NCBI GenBank assembly: GCA_947489525.1
Contig: CANLDW010000002.1
Span: 1-64,000 of the forward strand
DNA: 64,000 bases
From: an uncultured Psychrobacter sp.
Lineage (GTDB): Bacteria; Pseudomonadota; Gammaproteobacteria; Pseudomonadales; Moraxellaceae
Direction: 5' to 3'
Under the pieces are notes generated by a model. That model had not been told where the DNA came from and searched no databases. It saw only the letters and a list, made by a program, of their open reading frames with translations. The position numbers and the translations under genes are program-made. Of the stretch, positions 37,193-47,666 are shown one piece after another; the stretch's first letter is position 1; every line of letters starts with the position of its first letter.

Positions 37193-37381
37193 GGTGTGCT
37201 CCTATTAAACGGATCATTTATAAATCAAAATATTAGGTTTTAATGCGCTTATTTAGCGAAAATTTTATACTGTAGTACTTTAATGTAGGAATGTAGGGTT
37301 AAGTTGATTATTATACAAAGTCTAAGCTTTGACACCGTAGGTTTTATATAAGTCTTTGTTGAGGATTTTATATTAAGACGC

Positions 37382-38815
37382 TTAAGGTGCATTCACCACT
37401 ACATCTGTAGCAGTACTATCCATATCTATCACAAGGTTAGACATCTCACTATCGAACAAAGCTTGCTCAAAGGCTGGCAACGCCGTTTCCATTAGGCTAC
37501 CAATGACCATCTGCGGCATGGAAGACTCAAAGCCCATAAGGCGCTCGCGCTCGGTAACACGTATACTGGCATCCTTAAACGCTGCTGCAAAACTGGTATT
37601 CTCACGCAAACTCTCAGCAAAAAAAGCTTGCCCAAAATAAGTCATCTCCGCGCTATTAGTACAGCCAAAAGAAGCTCTATCTGCTGCTGAGGCGGTGATA
37701 ATCACCGTTGTTGGCGAGGCTAGCTCATCAATAAAAGAACCGGAATAACAAGCCGATACAACGATGACCCGCCAGCGAATACCTGCGCTATCCAGCGCTT
37801 CGCGTAGCCACGCTGCTTCTAAATTATCCATAGCCAGTGGCGGATTGTACAATTGAATAACGTCCTGATCTCCGTGTGAAGACAAGGTTAAAAATAAAAC
37901 GTCCTCATCGGCACTCATCTGCTGACCGATTTGCTTGAGTCCCTGAGCGATGCTAGTTTTTGTGGCTATGGGCTCGTCCATCCAGCTATAAGTATTGTTA
38001 ATTAGCGCAAGCGAGTGACCACTCGTACCAAAGCGCACATCAAATAGTTCGCGCGCTTTATTAATCTCAGAGCGAAACACATCCTGTCCTGCAAATCCAG
38101 CTACCCCCATAAAGTACCAGTCGGTTTTACCAGAGAGACTTGGATCAATACTCGTCAATGCTTGTTGTAGTAGTTGGGGCTGCTCATAAAACGCCGCTTC
38201 TTCAAGCGTAGATTCGATCGGTACTTGCTTAAAGATCGGCTGATCAGCGACATTGCGCTGCCAAATGGTTAATAAGGCGACCGCGCCTAACAGTACAATA
38301 AGGCGCTCCCACCACGGCGTACGCAAGCGTCGCGAGAATATCCATAGCAGAGCCAACGTTTGCCACAAAAATAGCAGTAAAAACAACACAGGAAGCAAAG
38401 CGTAGCTCCACTGCGGTAGCCAGCCGTGACTGCCCAAAAACTGCACAACGCTCTGCAATAATGCTGAGAGCATATCGGCAACCAACCATAGTACCGCTGG
38501 GATGAACATAATCGTCTGATTGCCTACGCGCCGCGCTAGAATAATACCGCTAAGTAGGATAATCATTGGCCAAATCAGATAACTGACCAGTCCTTGCTCA
38601 TTAAAGACGCTGCCACTATCCGCAGACAGCCACGAAAACAGCACGTTACTACCGAGTGCCAGTATTGCAAATACTGCAAATTGAATAAAGGTCGGCTTTA
38701 CCCAAGAAAAAGCGCGCATGGAGCCGACCAGCATCCACAAAGTGGCGATGATGTTGGCAGCGAAATTTAAGGAAAAGCGCTGAAGGGAGACGGTTTTTAG
38801 AGACGAGAGTGACAA
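37382..38815 (-). CDS. Membrane-anchored C13-family (legumain/caspase-like) peptidase
   Basis: 477 residues starting at TTG (AGAGG lies upstream; the next Met would remove the first helix). About five membrane helices occupy 15-190. The rest is a peptidase C13 domain: catalytic His314 in LTLSSHGDQD and Cys356 in VVSACYSGSF. A further conserved segment reads WLREALDSAGIRWRV. The active-site domain is likely periplasmic or cytoplasmic depending on helix count; I favour periplasmic by family habit, with low certainty. Substrate and role unknown. Single gene. Confidence 0.85.
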   Translation of the reverse strand: MSLSSLKTVSLQRFSLNFAANIIATLWMLVGSMRAFSWVKPTFIQFAVFAILALGSNVLFSWLSADSGSVFNEQGLVSYLIWPMIILLSGIILARRVGNQTIMFIPAVLWLVADMLSALLQSVVQFLGSHGWLPQWSYALLPVLFLLLFLWQTLALLWIFSRRLRTPWWERLIVLLGAVALLTIWQRNVADQPIFKQVPIESTLEEAAFYEQPQLLQQALTSIDPSLSGKTDWYFMGVAGFAGQDVFRSEINKARELFDVRFGTSGHSLALINNTYSWMDEPIATKTSIAQGLKQIGQQMSADEDVLFLTLSSHGDQDVIQLYNPPLAMDNLEAAWLREALDSAGIRWRVIVVSACYSGSFIDELASPTTVIITASAADRASFGCTNSAEMTYFGQAFFAESLRENTSFAAAFKDASIRVTERERLMGFESSMPQMVIGSLMETALPAFEQALFDSEMSNLVIDMDSTATDVVVNAP

Positions 38816-39168
38816 AGACTTAAACCTCTAGTCGGTCGAAAAATAACACCATGCAGATTACGCGCAAAACGAAACTTATTGCTTTTATTTTGAGTCATAC
38901 TCTGAACGTTTGCGCTACGTATAATGGCTTGTAATAAATAGTGAATAGCAATAATAAAACGCAGTAAGAAATGAACGATAAAGAGCTATAAATTAGCTAT
39001 ATTTTAACTTTTAAATATATCGCGATTGTAACGGATTGTCCGTGAAGAGGATAAGGCTGAATTGTAAAAAAGAGGGCTTCTTTGAGTTATAAACCTTAAA
39101 ACATAAACTTTAAGACATAAAAAAAGAGGTCTTATAACAAGACCTCTTTTAATCAAACCTTTATGCTA
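38816..39168. other. Gene-free region upstream of the C13 gene
   Basis: The 353-base space between the htpG stop and the C13 peptidase start contains the htpG terminator near its left end and the C13 promoter. AT-rich, with no ORF of note. No recognised promoter motif is strong enough to list. Confidence 0.4.
39119..39150 (-). terminator. Terminator of htpG
   Basis: AAAAAAAGAGGTCTT and AAGACCTCTTTT form a stem around ATAAC just past the htpG stop, with T-runs on both strands. Confidence 0.85.
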
Positions 39169-41130
39169 TTACTTTATTAGCAGCTCATTAACGCGTTTTA
39201 GATAAGCGGCTGGATCTTCGAGTTGTCCGCCATCAGCGAGCAGTGCTTGATCAAATATGACTTGAGCTAGCTCGTCAAACTGCTCACTGCTATCGAGTTT
39301 TTTGATCAGTGGATGATCAGGGTTGACCTCCAAGATAGGCTGCGTATCTGGTACTTCTTGCCCCATTTGCTTGAGCATCTGAATCATCTGCGGTGACAGC
39401 TCACCCTCTGGGGTTACCAGTATCGCTGGGCTATCAACTAAACGGTTAGAGACGCGTACGTCTTTGGCACGGGCGCTCAGTGTGGTTTTTAGCTTATCAA
39501 CGACAGGCTTCATGGCTTCCTCAGCCTTTTGCGTTTCAGCCTTTTCTTCCTCGTCTTGCAAATCGCCTAAATCTACAGCGCCCTTAGCGATGTTTTGTAG
39601 CGGCGTACCATCAAACTGGGTTAAGAAGTTCATCGCCCACTCATCGACGCGGCTGGTCATCAGGATAACTTCAATACCTTTTTTCTTAAACAGCTCAAGC
39701 TGCGGGCTATTTTTTGCCGCGGCAAGGTTGTCAGCCGTTAGATAGTAGATGGCTTTTTGACCCTCTTGCATGCGCGATTTGTAATCCTCAAAGCCGGTTT
39801 CTACTTTGTCATTTGTGCTAGTAGCATAGCGCAGCAGTTTTGCGATGCGCTCTTGGTTACCCATGTCCTCGCCAAGACCTTCTTTGATGACGTCGCCAAA
39901 CTCGCTGTAGAACTGAGTAAATTTTTCTTGTTTGTCGCTGTCTTCGCTATTAGCCAAACTTGCCAGCATGGTGAGTACGCGGCGAGCGTTACCATCGCGG
40001 ATGGATTTGACATCGCGCGACTCTTGCAACAGCTCACGACTGACGTTTAGTGGCAAGTCAGCGGAGTCGATAACCCCTTTGACAAAACGCAGGTACATCG
40101 GTAGCAGCTGCTCGGCGTCATCCATAATAAACACGCGCTTGACGTAGAGCTTAAGCCCATGTTGCTGCTCGCGCGTGTATAGATCCATCGGCGCTTTTTT
40201 GGGTATATATAACAGCTGAGTGTACTGTACGCGACCCTCAACGCGGTTGTGCGTCCACGCTAGTGGCTCATCGAAATCGTAAGAGATATTCTTATAAAAA
40301 TCGATGTACTCATCATCATCAATCTCAGAGCTTGAGCGTGTCCACAGCGCGCTGGCTTTGTTAATGGTTTCCCACTCATCGGTCAGTACCATCTCGCCGC
40401 CGGCTGGCGTACTGTTTTCTTCAGAGTCATCGCTGTCATCAGCGACATCCTCTTGCCAAACCTCTTTACGCATCTGAATCGGCAAGCTGATATGATCTGA
40501 GTATTTATTAACCAAACGCTTGATTTTAGCGCGGTCTAAATAGCTGTCTTCACCCTCAGTATATTCTTCTTTTAAATGCAAGGTAATGCTGGTACCGCGC
40601 GAGTCTTTATCGATAGTCTCGACCGTAAAGCTACCGCTGCCATCTGACACCCAGCGCACGCCTTTGTCCGCAGGCTCGCCCGCTTTACGTGATTCCACTG
40701 TAATTTTATCAGCAACAATAAAGCCAGAATAAAACCCAACCCCGAATTGACCAATTAGCTGCCCGTCTTGTTTTTGCGAGTCAGATAACTTGTCCAAAAA
40801 CGCTTTGGTGCCAGATTTGGCAATCGTACCCAAGTTCTCGATGGCATCCGTTTCGTTCATACCGATACCGTTATCGATAAAGGTAATGGTCTTGGCGTCC
40901 GTATCAACGGCGATACGAATACGTAGCTCGCCGTCATCTTCATAAAGACTATCGTCATTGGTAGCTTCAAAACGCAATTTATCACAAGCGTCAGAGGCGT
41001 TAGAGACGAGTTCGCGCACAAAGATATCCGCGTTAGAGTATAGCGAATGCGTCACTAAATGTAGTAACTGCGCTACTTCCGCTTCAAAACTGTGTTTTTT
41101 TACGTCTGGACTTTGATTATCTTCACTCAT
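39169..41130 (-). CDS. htpG: Molecular chaperone HtpG (Hsp90)
   Basis: 653 residues, the cytosolic bacterial Hsp90. The N-terminal ATPase domain contains [20 protein letters not shown] and QFGVGFYS; the middle domain has NVSRELLQ; the dimerisation domain is C-terminal. A sigma-32-type promoter lies at 41221-41248, and AAAGGAGC precedes the start, consistent with heat-shock control. Confidence 0.96.
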   Translation of the reverse strand: MSEDNQSPDVKKHSFEAEVAQLLHLVTHSLYSNADIFVRELVSNASDACDKLRFEATNDDSLYEDDGELRIRIAVDTDAKTITFIDNGIGMNETDAIENLGTIAKSGTKAFLDKLSDSQKQDGQLIGQFGVGFYSGFIVADKITVESRKAGEPADKGVRWVSDGSGSFTVETIDKDSRGTSITLHLKEEYTEGEDSYLDRAKIKRLVNKYSDHISLPIQMRKEVWQEDVADDSDDSEENSTPAGGEMVLTDEWETINKASALWTRSSSEIDDDEYIDFYKNISYDFDEPLAWTHNRVEGRVQYTQLLYIPKKAPMDLYTREQQHGLKLYVKRVFIMDDAEQLLPMYLRFVKGVIDSADLPLNVSRELLQESRDVKSIRDGNARRVLTMLASLANSEDSDKQEKFTQFYSEFGDVIKEGLGEDMGNQERIAKLLRYATSTNDKVETGFEDYKSRMQEGQKAIYYLTADNLAAAKNSPQLELFKKKGIEVILMTSRVDEWAMNFLTQFDGTPLQNIAKGAVDLGDLQDEEEKAETQKAEEAMKPVVDKLKTTLSARAKDVRVSNRLVDSPAILVTPEGELSPQMIQMLKQMGQEVPDTQPILEVNPDHPLIKKLDSSEQFDELAQVIFDQALLADGGQLEDPAAYLKRVNELLIK

Positions 41131-41220
41131 ATAAAGCTCCTTTAATATATCAAAATGATTACCAGTGTTATCATCGTCCGCAATAATCCAACTATCAGAT
41201 TACTGCTAGGCTGCCTATAC

Positions 41221-41248
41221 TAATAGGGTCACGGCAGAAAATTTCAAG
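41221..41248 (-). promoter_or_regulatory. Sigma-32-like heat-shock promoter of htpG
   Basis: On the minus strand CTTGAAA (41242-41248) and CCCTATTA (41221-41228) are separated by 13 bases, close to the sigma-32 consensus CTTGAAA and CCCCATNT with 11-16 bases between. It lies about 90 bases upstream of htpG, whose orthologues are heat-shock genes. Confidence 0.65.
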
Positions 41249-41290
41249 AAAATATCAAGGCAAATGATACTCCTATAAAATTAAACCCAT

Positions 41291-41317
41291 AAAAAAGACA
41301 GCTTATATGCTGTCTTA
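41291..41317 (-). terminator. Terminator of the thioesterase gene
   Basis: AAGACAGC and GCTGTCTTTTTT on the minus strand pair around ATATAA, ending in a T-run, 20 bases beyond the stop of the thioesterase-like gene. Confidence 0.75.
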
Positions 41318-41336
41318 TCGTCGCTGTTTTTAAGGT

Positions 41337-42161
41337 CTATTTTTTTGGCATCGGACGAATAGTAAGAATCTGCTCACTGCGTCCAAAGGGACCGTGCACA
41401 TCATGTAACACCGCGCTCGTCAGACCAATACCATCGGCGCCGTACTGCTGCGTCGCGTCAATACCTAGCCAGTGCCCTTGCGGCTTGCGGTACATATGAA
41501 TCTGTAAATCAGTATTTGGGAACATCCACTCAAGCTTTGATAGTCCTAGACCAAGCCGTGGTACGACGCCATTAGCGGTATCCACCATACCCAAGAGACG
41601 TACCACATCAGCGGTTTGGATATCTTCAATCATGTCAAGCTCATTGGTAATCCAAACCATACCGCGACCATCACGGCGCGTAGGATCAGTGACTAGCTTG
41701 ACACTCTCGATAAAGCCGCCAGGCCAGCCTTTCATACCATCCCAACTTGGTAGCTCATCTGGTTGGTGTGCCGCTTTTTGGTCTTCAAGTCCAGCGATAG
41801 CGCTCGTATCTTGAGTTAAGAGACGCCATGCACGGGCAATGATGGCATCGCGGCCACCGCTGCTCATGACGGATTCAATCAACTCAATAGTTTTGCCAGG
41901 ACGGATACAGCGGGTAGTAATCGTGAAATCATCAAAGGGAATAAGACCTAAGATATCAAGACTAATGCGCGCAAGACGCATGTTATCTTGCGGGGCGTAG
42001 TTACTAAGCTCATAGGTCAATAAACCCGTGGCTGGTGCCATGTGTTGCTCGTGTTCATTCCAAGCGCCTTGAGCATTCTTTGTCGGTTGATAATGGGCAA
42101 TACAGTTGCCGTTGTTTTGATAGTCGCGGGCGATAAGGTGATAATAAGCGGGCATGCTCAT
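41337..42161 (-). CDS. Acyl-CoA thioesterase-like (double hotdog) protein
   Basis: 274 residues resembling the acyl-CoA thioesterase-like family of double hotdog proteins. Supporting segments are RLARISLDILGLIPFDDF and the RCIRPGKTIELIESVM stretch, then RDAIIARAWRL. A second half (from about 165) has WITNELDMI and a TNGVVPRLG segment. No membrane segment. Probably hydrolyses an acyl-CoA; the substrate is undetermined. Two near start codons (M1, M3) are possible. Confidence 0.7.
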   Translation of the reverse strand: MSMPAYYHLIARDYQNNGNCIAHYQPTKNAQGAWNEHEQHMAPATGLLTYELSNYAPQDNMRLARISLDILGLIPFDDFTITTRCIRPGKTIELIESVMSSGGRDAIIARAWRLLTQDTSAIAGLEDQKAAHQPDELPSWDGMKGWPGGFIESVKLVTDPTRRDGRGMVWITNELDMIEDIQTADVVRLLGMVDTANGVVPRLGLGLSKLEWMFPNTDLQIHMYRKPQGHWLGIDATQQYGADGIGLTSAVLHDVHGPFGRSEQILTIRPMPKK

Positions 42162-42253
42162 CCTTAGTGATAGTTGATTTTTAAACTGAACAATACAGGT
42201 AGAGATTGAAGGTTAACAGCAGTTTCTGTAAACCTTATCCACTAAAGTGGCGG

Positions 42254-43210
42254 TCATTGACCGACTTGAGTGACCGGAATACGTAGCGCTTTTGGCAAGC
42301 TAAAGGTGACATTTTCTTCAATACCAGCAAGCTCATTAGGGAGCTCGCCGCCCCAATCTTGTAGTTGCTGTAACACTTCTTGGATGAGTATCTCAGGAGC
42401 TGAGGCACCAGCGGTGACTCCAACGCTTTGCACGCCCTCAAACCAGTTTGGGTTGATCTCATTAGCATTATCGATAAGATACGCTTTACAGCCCATACGC
42501 TCAGCGAGCTCGCGCAAGCGATTTGAGTTTGAGGAGTTTGGCGAGCCTACGACTAATACGACCTCACAGCGTCCGGCTAGATCTTTGACCGCATCTTGAC
42601 GGTTTTGCGTGGCATAGCAAATATCATCTTTGCGCGGTCCTTGAATGCTTGGAAATTTTTCGCGTAGGGCGTCAATAACACGCGCCGTATCATCCATCGA
42701 TAGCGTTGTTTGGGTCACAAAAGCTAATTGCTCGGCATCTTGTACTTCTAACTTTTCGACGTCCTCTTCGTTTTCGACCAAATGAATGTGCCCACCGTGA
42801 CGGCGACTGAAGCGTCCCATCGTTCCTTCGACCTCAGGGTGGCCGGCGTGACCTATTAATACAGCATTCATCCCCTCTTGTGCAAACTTTGCCACTTCGA
42901 TATGTACCTTAGTAACCAAAGGACACGTCGCATCAAAGACAGTTAGATCGCGGCGCTTGGCTTCGTCCTCAACCGCTTTTGATACCCCGTGGGCGGAGAA
43001 GATAACGATGGAGCCATCAGGCACTTCATGCAGCTCTTCGACGAATACTGCACCGCGATTGGCTAGATCTGAGACTACAAACTTATTATGAACCACTTCA
43101 TGACGTACATAAATAGGCGGCTCAAAACGTGTCAACGCTTCATTGACAATGGCAATGGCACGATCCACACCAGCACAAAATCCACGTGGGTTGGCAAGAT
43201 AAATTTGCAT
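42254..43210 (-). CDS. ispH: 4-hydroxy-3-methylbut-2-enyl diphosphate reductase
   Basis: 318 residues from ATG 43210, the family start [15 protein letters not shown] (the frame is open 20 codons upstream). Iron-sulfur enzyme of the last MEP-pathway step, making IPP and DMAPP. Conserved Cys residues are Cys13 (PRGFCAGV), the VFDATCPLV Cys and a third near the C-terminal half. [11 protein letters not shown] is also visible. Divergent from gmk. Supplies isoprenoids for ubiquinone (ubiA) and undecaprenyl carrier (uppP). Confidence 0.96.
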   Translation of the reverse strand: MQIYLANPRGFCAGVDRAIAIVNEALTRFEPPIYVRHEVVHNKFVVSDLANRGAVFVEELHEVPDGSIVIFSAHGVSKAVEDEAKRRDLTVFDATCPLVTKVHIEVAKFAQEGMNAVLIGHAGHPEVEGTMGRFSRRHGGHIHLVENEEDVEKLEVQDAEQLAFVTQTTLSMDDTARVIDALREKFPSIQGPRKDDICYATQNRQDAVKDLAGRCEVVLVVGSPNSSNSNRLRELAERMGCKAYLIDNANEINPNWFEGVQSVGVTAGASAPEILIQEVLQQLQDWGGELPNELAGIEENVTFSLPKALRIPVTQVGQ

Positions 43211-43400
43211 AAGATAGCCTATCGTTAGATAATTTATAAGAAGAGCTTTTGTATGGTAGCTCGTATCCAAAAATAAAGGGGTATTTAGCGCTCTACTTTA
43301 ACATAATTTGCTTTTATTGACTTTTAAAATACAGAGCTTTTAGAGATCTGCTTTGTCGTTTTTTCTTTTTTTAGCGCTTATTGCTTTTAGGACGTCATAT

Positions 43401-44087
43401 ATGACAGGTTCATTATTTATCATTACCGCCGCCTCTGGTACAGGCAAGACCTCACTGGTCAAGCAGCTTTTGGCTACGACAAACGATCTAACCGTGAGTA
43501 TCTCGCACACCACGCGCGCGCCGCGCCCTGGCGAGATTAACGGTCAACATTATCACTTCACTGATGTAGACACCTTTACTCGCGCTATCAATGACAATCA
43601 GTTTTTAGAGCATGCCGAGGTTTTTGGGAACTACTACGGCACGATGGAGCAAAGCGTGCGTGCTCAGCTAGAAGCAGGCGTAGATGTCATCTTAGAGATT
43701 GACTGGCAAGGGGCGCTACAGGTCAAAAAGATATTTACCAACGCTATTATGATCTTTATTTTGCCGCCGAGTATTAGTACCTTGCGTCAGCGCTTATCGG
43801 CACGCGGACAGGACAGTAGCGAGGTCATTGAAGCGCGTCTTGCGGGCGCAGTTACGGAGATGGCGCAGTACGTCCACTTTGATTTTGTTGTTATCAACGA
43901 TAATTTTGAGGTCGCGTTGACAGAACTCAAAGCCATTATCGTTGCTGATAGACAAACGCTTAAACGTCAACAGCAGCGCTATCAGCGTACGATCTCAACC
44001 TTGCTCGCTTCTCAGTTAGATTCTCAGTCAGATTCACATACTGAGGTATATTCTAAGACAGATACCGAGACGCATAATAAAGATTAG
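43401..44087 (+). CDS. gmk: Guanylate kinase
   Basis: 228 residues from ATG 43401 (family start [16 protein letters not shown]; the frame is open 16 codons upstream). P loop [11 protein letters not shown]-binding [13 protein letters not shown], and the EIDWQGA segment are visible. Phosphorylates GMP to GDP. An extra polar Ser/Thr/Gln tail of about 20 residues ends the protein. The order gmk-rpoZ-spoT is the standard one in gammaproteobacteria. Confidence 0.96.
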   Translation: MTGSLFIITAASGTGKTSLVKQLLATTNDLTVSISHTTRAPRPGEINGQHYHFTDVDTFTRAINDNQFLEHAEVFGNYYGTMEQSVRAQLEAGVDVILEIDWQGALQVKKIFTNAIMIFILPPSISTLRQRLSARGQDSSEVIEARLAGAVTEMAQYVHFDFVVINDNFEVALTELKAIIVADRQTLKRQQQRYQRTISTLLASQLDSQSDSHTEVYSKTDTETHNKD

Positions 44088-44188
44088 CACTCACACATCA
44101 GCTTAAATAAATGCTATAATAGTGGGTTACAACATCCTATATTTATATTATAGCTAGTCCAAAATAAAAAAGGTACGAACGGTTTAAT

Positions 44189-44278
44189 GTGCTACTGGAA
44201 TGAATTTTGCGAAGCCTCTGGAGTGACAAAGTCGCACAGCAAGCGAGGAAAATTTATACCAGTAGCACGGTATTCTTT
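44189..44278. repeat. Hairpin repeat family H1, copy 2
   Basis: Bounded by GTGCTACTGG (44189) and CCAGTAGCAC (ending 44278), with TGAATTTTGC and AAAATTTATA also pairing imperfectly. It lies between gmk and rpoZ. Compared with copy 1 the stem differs at one pair (G-C in copy 1, T-A here), keeping complementarity. Confidence 0.8.
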
Positions 44279-44374
44279 TTAAATCGGATCAACTATATGT
44301 TTATATTTATACTATTTTATTGACCCTTTATTAGTTTAATCCATTGGGTAATAAAACATATGAGGTAGCAACCT

Positions 44375-44635
44375 ATGGCACGAGTAACGATTGAAGATTG
44401 TCTAGAAAACGTTGATAACCGCTTTGAGCTAGTATTGGTTGCCAGCAAACGCGCGCGTCAGTTGGCAAAAGGCATTGCTGAACCTATGGTAGATGTGGAC
44501 AACGACAAGCCAACTGTATTAGCACTGCGTGAGATTGCAGCGGGTAAAATAACTCGTGATATTCTAAACCAGCCTGAACACAACTTTGCTACGAGCTCTT
44601 TAGATTTAGCACTCTCGGGTGATCATAGCTTCTAA
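44375..44635 (+). CDS. rpoZ: RNA polymerase omega subunit
   Basis: 86 residues. The [10 protein letters not shown] start, the [16 protein letters not shown] core and the [10 protein letters not shown] helix are typical. Omega helps RNA polymerase assembly and forms part of ppGpp site 1 in proteobacteria, which fits its place before spoT. GAGGTAG precedes the start. Confidence 0.97.
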   Translation: MARVTIEDCLENVDNRFELVLVASKRARQLAKGIAEPMVDVDNDKPTVLALREIAAGKITRDILNQPEHNFATSSLDLALSGDHSF

Positions 44636-44980
44636 GACAGTTATTTCTTATACTGTTGATGACCGCTATAAACCACAGCCCTCTGCTGTGGTTTTTTTGA
44701 TTATTAAAACCTTGTCATTTTTCTTGTAAGTTTTATCTGGTTTTGCACATATAACGCGCTAAGCGGTTGACAAAAAGTCCAATTTAAGATTAATTAGAGG
44801 GTGGTTAACAGTCTTTTCTGCGTAGTCAACATTGATTTAGTTATCGTCTATTTTTCTCTATTAACGGCTTGCTCCTTCTATCTAATATCAAAATAATCAC
44901 TTTTATGTAGATTACTCTTTAGAGAACGGCACATTATTTAAGTCGCTATTCTTAGTACACTAACAAAACAGGACCCTTGT
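44636..44980. other. Gene-free region before spoT
   Basis: Holds the rpoZ terminator near the left edge and the presumed spoT promoter; AT-rich, no ORF. No consensus promoter was convincing. Confidence 0.35.
44671..44698 (+). terminator. Terminator after rpoZ
   Basis: AACCACAGC and GCTGTGGTTTTTTT pair around CCTCT, ending in a T-run. Confidence 0.88.
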
Positions 44981-47167
44981 ATGAGTCAAACCCTTCCCAA
45001 ACTCAGTCATCACTTGGTTGATGATGCTCAATATAATTTGCTGCGCTCTGTCGGTTATTTAACCGCTGATGAACGTCGTGATATTATTGATGCTTGTGAG
45101 TTTGGTGATGTTGCGCATATAAAAGATAAGCGTAAATCTGGAGAGCCTTATATTACCCATCCCATCGCAGTCGCTGAGATACTCGCAGGCTTTCGCTTGG
45201 ATAGAGATACCATTATTGCCGCAATCTTGCACGATACAGTCGAAGATACCGAAGTCAGCTATGATGAGATTGAGGAGCGCTACGGTAGTGCTGTCGCTCG
45301 GCTCGTTGATGGGGTAACGAAGCTTAAATCTTCGAGTCATAATAAACAACAAAACAAAGCGGCCACCTTTCATAAAATACTTACCGCAACGCTTGCCGAT
45401 CCGCGCGTACTTATTATTAAGCTTGCTGATCGCTTGCATAATATGTCCACACTAGATGCAGTACGTCCTGAAAAACAGCGCAGCACGGCGCAAGAAACCT
45501 TAGATTTTTATGTCCCTTTTGCGCGTTTGATGGGTCTCAACGACATTGCTGATTATATCGAAGTGCTTTGTTATCGTAACCTTGACTCCGAGATGTACAA
45601 TAAAATATCGGATAAGTTATTGCAGCATGGGCTTGGACGCAGTTTTCAAAGAGAAGCCATTCACCGCTACTTAACTATTGTATTAAACAATCTTGATCTT
45701 GGCGGTCATGTTAAGGTGCTCGATAACCGTGTCGTCATTTATCGTCAGTTTTTTCGTAATCGCGGTGAGATTAATGCCTTGCTACGCCACTACGCTTTTG
45801 AAATCGTTCTCGATAACATTGAGGCCTGCGATAAGCTGGCGTATTACCTCATCAAAAAATACCAGATAGATGATGAGAATATTGCGGATAATATTCGTCG
45901 TCCCCTGCCGGGTGGTAATCAATCGCTTACCTTGATTTATGAGCGTGATAACGACGTTATTAAAGTCACCATTTTGACCAAACAGATGCAAAGCGCCGCA
46001 AGGCTTGGTGTTATCGGTGCCGAACACGCCTCTGATGTCAGTCAGTCTGTGATTCAAGCCTCACTACGCAATATGAAAGACTTAGTCGATGAGGACAACT
46101 TAGACGAAAACAGTCCTGATTTTGCCGCTGCTGTCTCTACTATCAATGAGCTGATGGACTACTTGCACTCGAGTAAAATTCTTTGTTACAGTCCGACAGG
46201 TCAAGCTTACGAGCTGCCCCAAGGTGCGACAGCCCTAGATTTCGCTTATGCGGTAGGTCCTATGGTAGGCAATGTCGCCACAGGTGCCACTATTGACGGT
46301 CAAGCTGCTAAGCTTGGCACAGTGGTCAGAGACGGTCAACAGATTACCATAGAGGTTGATAGTCATTCTGAACCAAAAGCGGAATGGCTCGGCTTTGTGG
46401 TGACAAATAAAGCGCGAGAGGAGATTTTGCGCTGGTTTAAAGACTTATCGCCAGGCGATAAACAGCGGCATGGCAAACAGGCTCTGGATCGCGCGCTTAA
46501 GACCTATCAAAAAGATATAGAGGATTTGAGCGCTAGCGATTGGACGAACCTGCTTGAGTGGCGCGGTCTGTCTGACAAACAGGATTTATTTGAGCAGATA
46601 AGCTCAGGTACTTTGCTTCCGCAGCTCGTTGTATCACGTCTGTTTAGCGATGAGATGGGTGCTCTACAAGCGCAAGCTCAAAGCGATGCGCGGGCGCAGC
46701 CGCAGCAACTAATCGCGGGCGTCGCAGGCGTCGAGCTTGACTTTGCTAATTGCTGTCACCCTATCTACGGCGATCCTATCGTGGGTCATTTGTCACGTCA
46801 CGGGCTTGTGGTTCATCGCCACAAGTGTTTTTCTTTAGATGATATCCGTAAAGACAATCCCTATCAGGTGGTACAACTGCGCTGGCGCAATGATAAGGCA
46901 ATCCAGCAAAACGATACGAGCGAGTACAGTGGTAAGATTAGGTTTTCTGCTTATCTAAAACTTTCGCTGGTACTCAGTGATGAGCAAATCAGTGAAGTCA
47001 TCTATCATTTGCGTCAGCTGAACATTGGTGTTGAAAAGATCGATGTACGCAGCAGTGATACTGTCGTTCACATTATTGTTCGTAGCCGTAATCATTTAGC
47101 GCAAGGCATTCGAGAGCTGCGCTCATTGCTTGGCTTTCCTAACATTATGCGCTTATACCAACTCTAA
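44981..47167 (+). CDS. spoT: SpoT-type ppGpp hydrolase with degenerate synthetase
   Basis: 728 residues with the RelA/SpoT order. The HD hydrolase (about 30-200) keeps His60, His84-Asp85, Glu88-Asp89 and Asn154 of RLHNM. The region aligning with the synthetase (about 245-350) has lost the catalytic set. The Asp of DxYAFR is replaced (RHYAFE at 269-274), GYQSLH reads GNQSLT (312-317), and EVQIRT reads KVTILT (328-333). TGS (about 400-460), a Cys/His-rich domain (NCCHPIYGD) and ACT follow. So it should hydrolyse, not make, (p)ppGpp. SpoT decay of this kind is reported for Moraxellaceae (A. baumannii SpoT described as hydrolase-only). RelA is not in this window. Confidence 0.92.
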   Translation: MSQTLPKLSHHLVDDAQYNLLRSVGYLTADERRDIIDACEFGDVAHIKDKRKSGEPYITHPIAVAEILAGFRLDRDTIIAAILHDTVEDTEVSYDEIEERYGSAVARLVDGVTKLKSSSHNKQQNKAATFHKILTATLADPRVLIIKLADRLHNMSTLDAVRPEKQRSTAQETLDFYVPFARLMGLNDIADYIEVLCYRNLDSEMYNKISDKLLQHGLGRSFQREAIHRYLTIVLNNLDLGGHVKVLDNRVVIYRQFFRNRGEINALLRHYAFEIVLDNIEACDKLAYYLIKKYQIDDENIADNIRRPLPGGNQSLTLIYERDNDVIKVTILTKQMQSAARLGVIGAEHASDVSQSVIQASLRNMKDLVDEDNLDENSPDFAAAVSTINELMDYLHSSKILCYSPTGQAYELPQGATALDFAYAVGPMVGNVATGATIDGQAAKLGTVVRDGQQITIEVDSHSEPKAEWLGFVVTNKAREEILRWFKDLSPGDKQRHGKQALDRALKTYQKDIEDLSASDWTNLLEWRGLSDKQDLFEQISSGTLLPQLVVSRLFSDEMGALQAQAQSDARAQPQQLIAGVAGVELDFANCCHPIYGDPIVGHLSRHGLVVHRHKCFSLDDIRKDNPYQVVQLRWRNDKAIQQNDTSEYSGKIRFSAYLKLSLVLSDEQISEVIYHLRQLNIGVEKIDVRSSDTVVHIIVRSRNHLAQGIRELRSLLGFPNIMRLYQL

Positions 47168-47240
47168 GCTAGGTGTACATCAAGCTAGGTGTGCATCGCA
47201 TTAAATACTAATACTTTAACCCTAACTACGAGGCTACCCT

Positions 47241-47624
47241 ATGACACGTCAAACCATCCAAACTGATAAAGCACCTGCCGCTGTTGGCACTTATTCGCAA
47301 GCGGTCAAGGTTGGTAACACTGTCTATATCTCAGGACAAATTGGTCTTGATCCGGCAACAATGACTCTAAAAGAGGGCTTTAAAGCGCAAGCTGAGCAAG
47401 TATTTGCTAATATTAAGGCCATTTGTACGGCAGCGGGCGGTAGCATAGACGATGTCGTTAAGTTTAACGTCTCACTGACTGATCTAAACGACTTTGCAGC
47501 GCTCAATGAGATATTTGTCGCTCAGTTAAACGAGCCGTATCCTGCACGTGCTGCGGTGCAAGTTGCAGCGTTGCCTAAAGGCGGTGTGGTTGAGATTGAG
47601 TCTATTTTATACCTTGAGTCGTAG
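47241..47624 (+). CDS. ridA: RidA enamine/imine deaminase
   Basis: 127 residues of the YjgF/RidA family. The GTYSQAVKVGN start, the VYISGQIGLDP motif and PARAAVQVAALPKG (catalytic Arg) are visible. Hydrolyses reactive 2-aminoacrylate to protect PLP enzymes. It is downstream of spoT in the same direction, 73 bases apart, so possibly in the same operon. Confidence 0.95.
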   Translation: MTRQTIQTDKAPAAVGTYSQAVKVGNTVYISGQIGLDPATMTLKEGFKAQAEQVFANIKAICTAAGGSIDDVVKFNVSLTDLNDFAALNEIFVAQLNEPYPARAAVQVAALPKGGVVEIESILYLES

Positions 47625-47666
47625 AATCTAGATAAGTCATAGCGTCTTCTAAATAGGAAATTGACC

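Noticed and set aside
37193..37381. A FrmR-type repressor site or gene beside frmA
   Set aside because: No frmR-like ORF or clear palindrome is present in this spacer.
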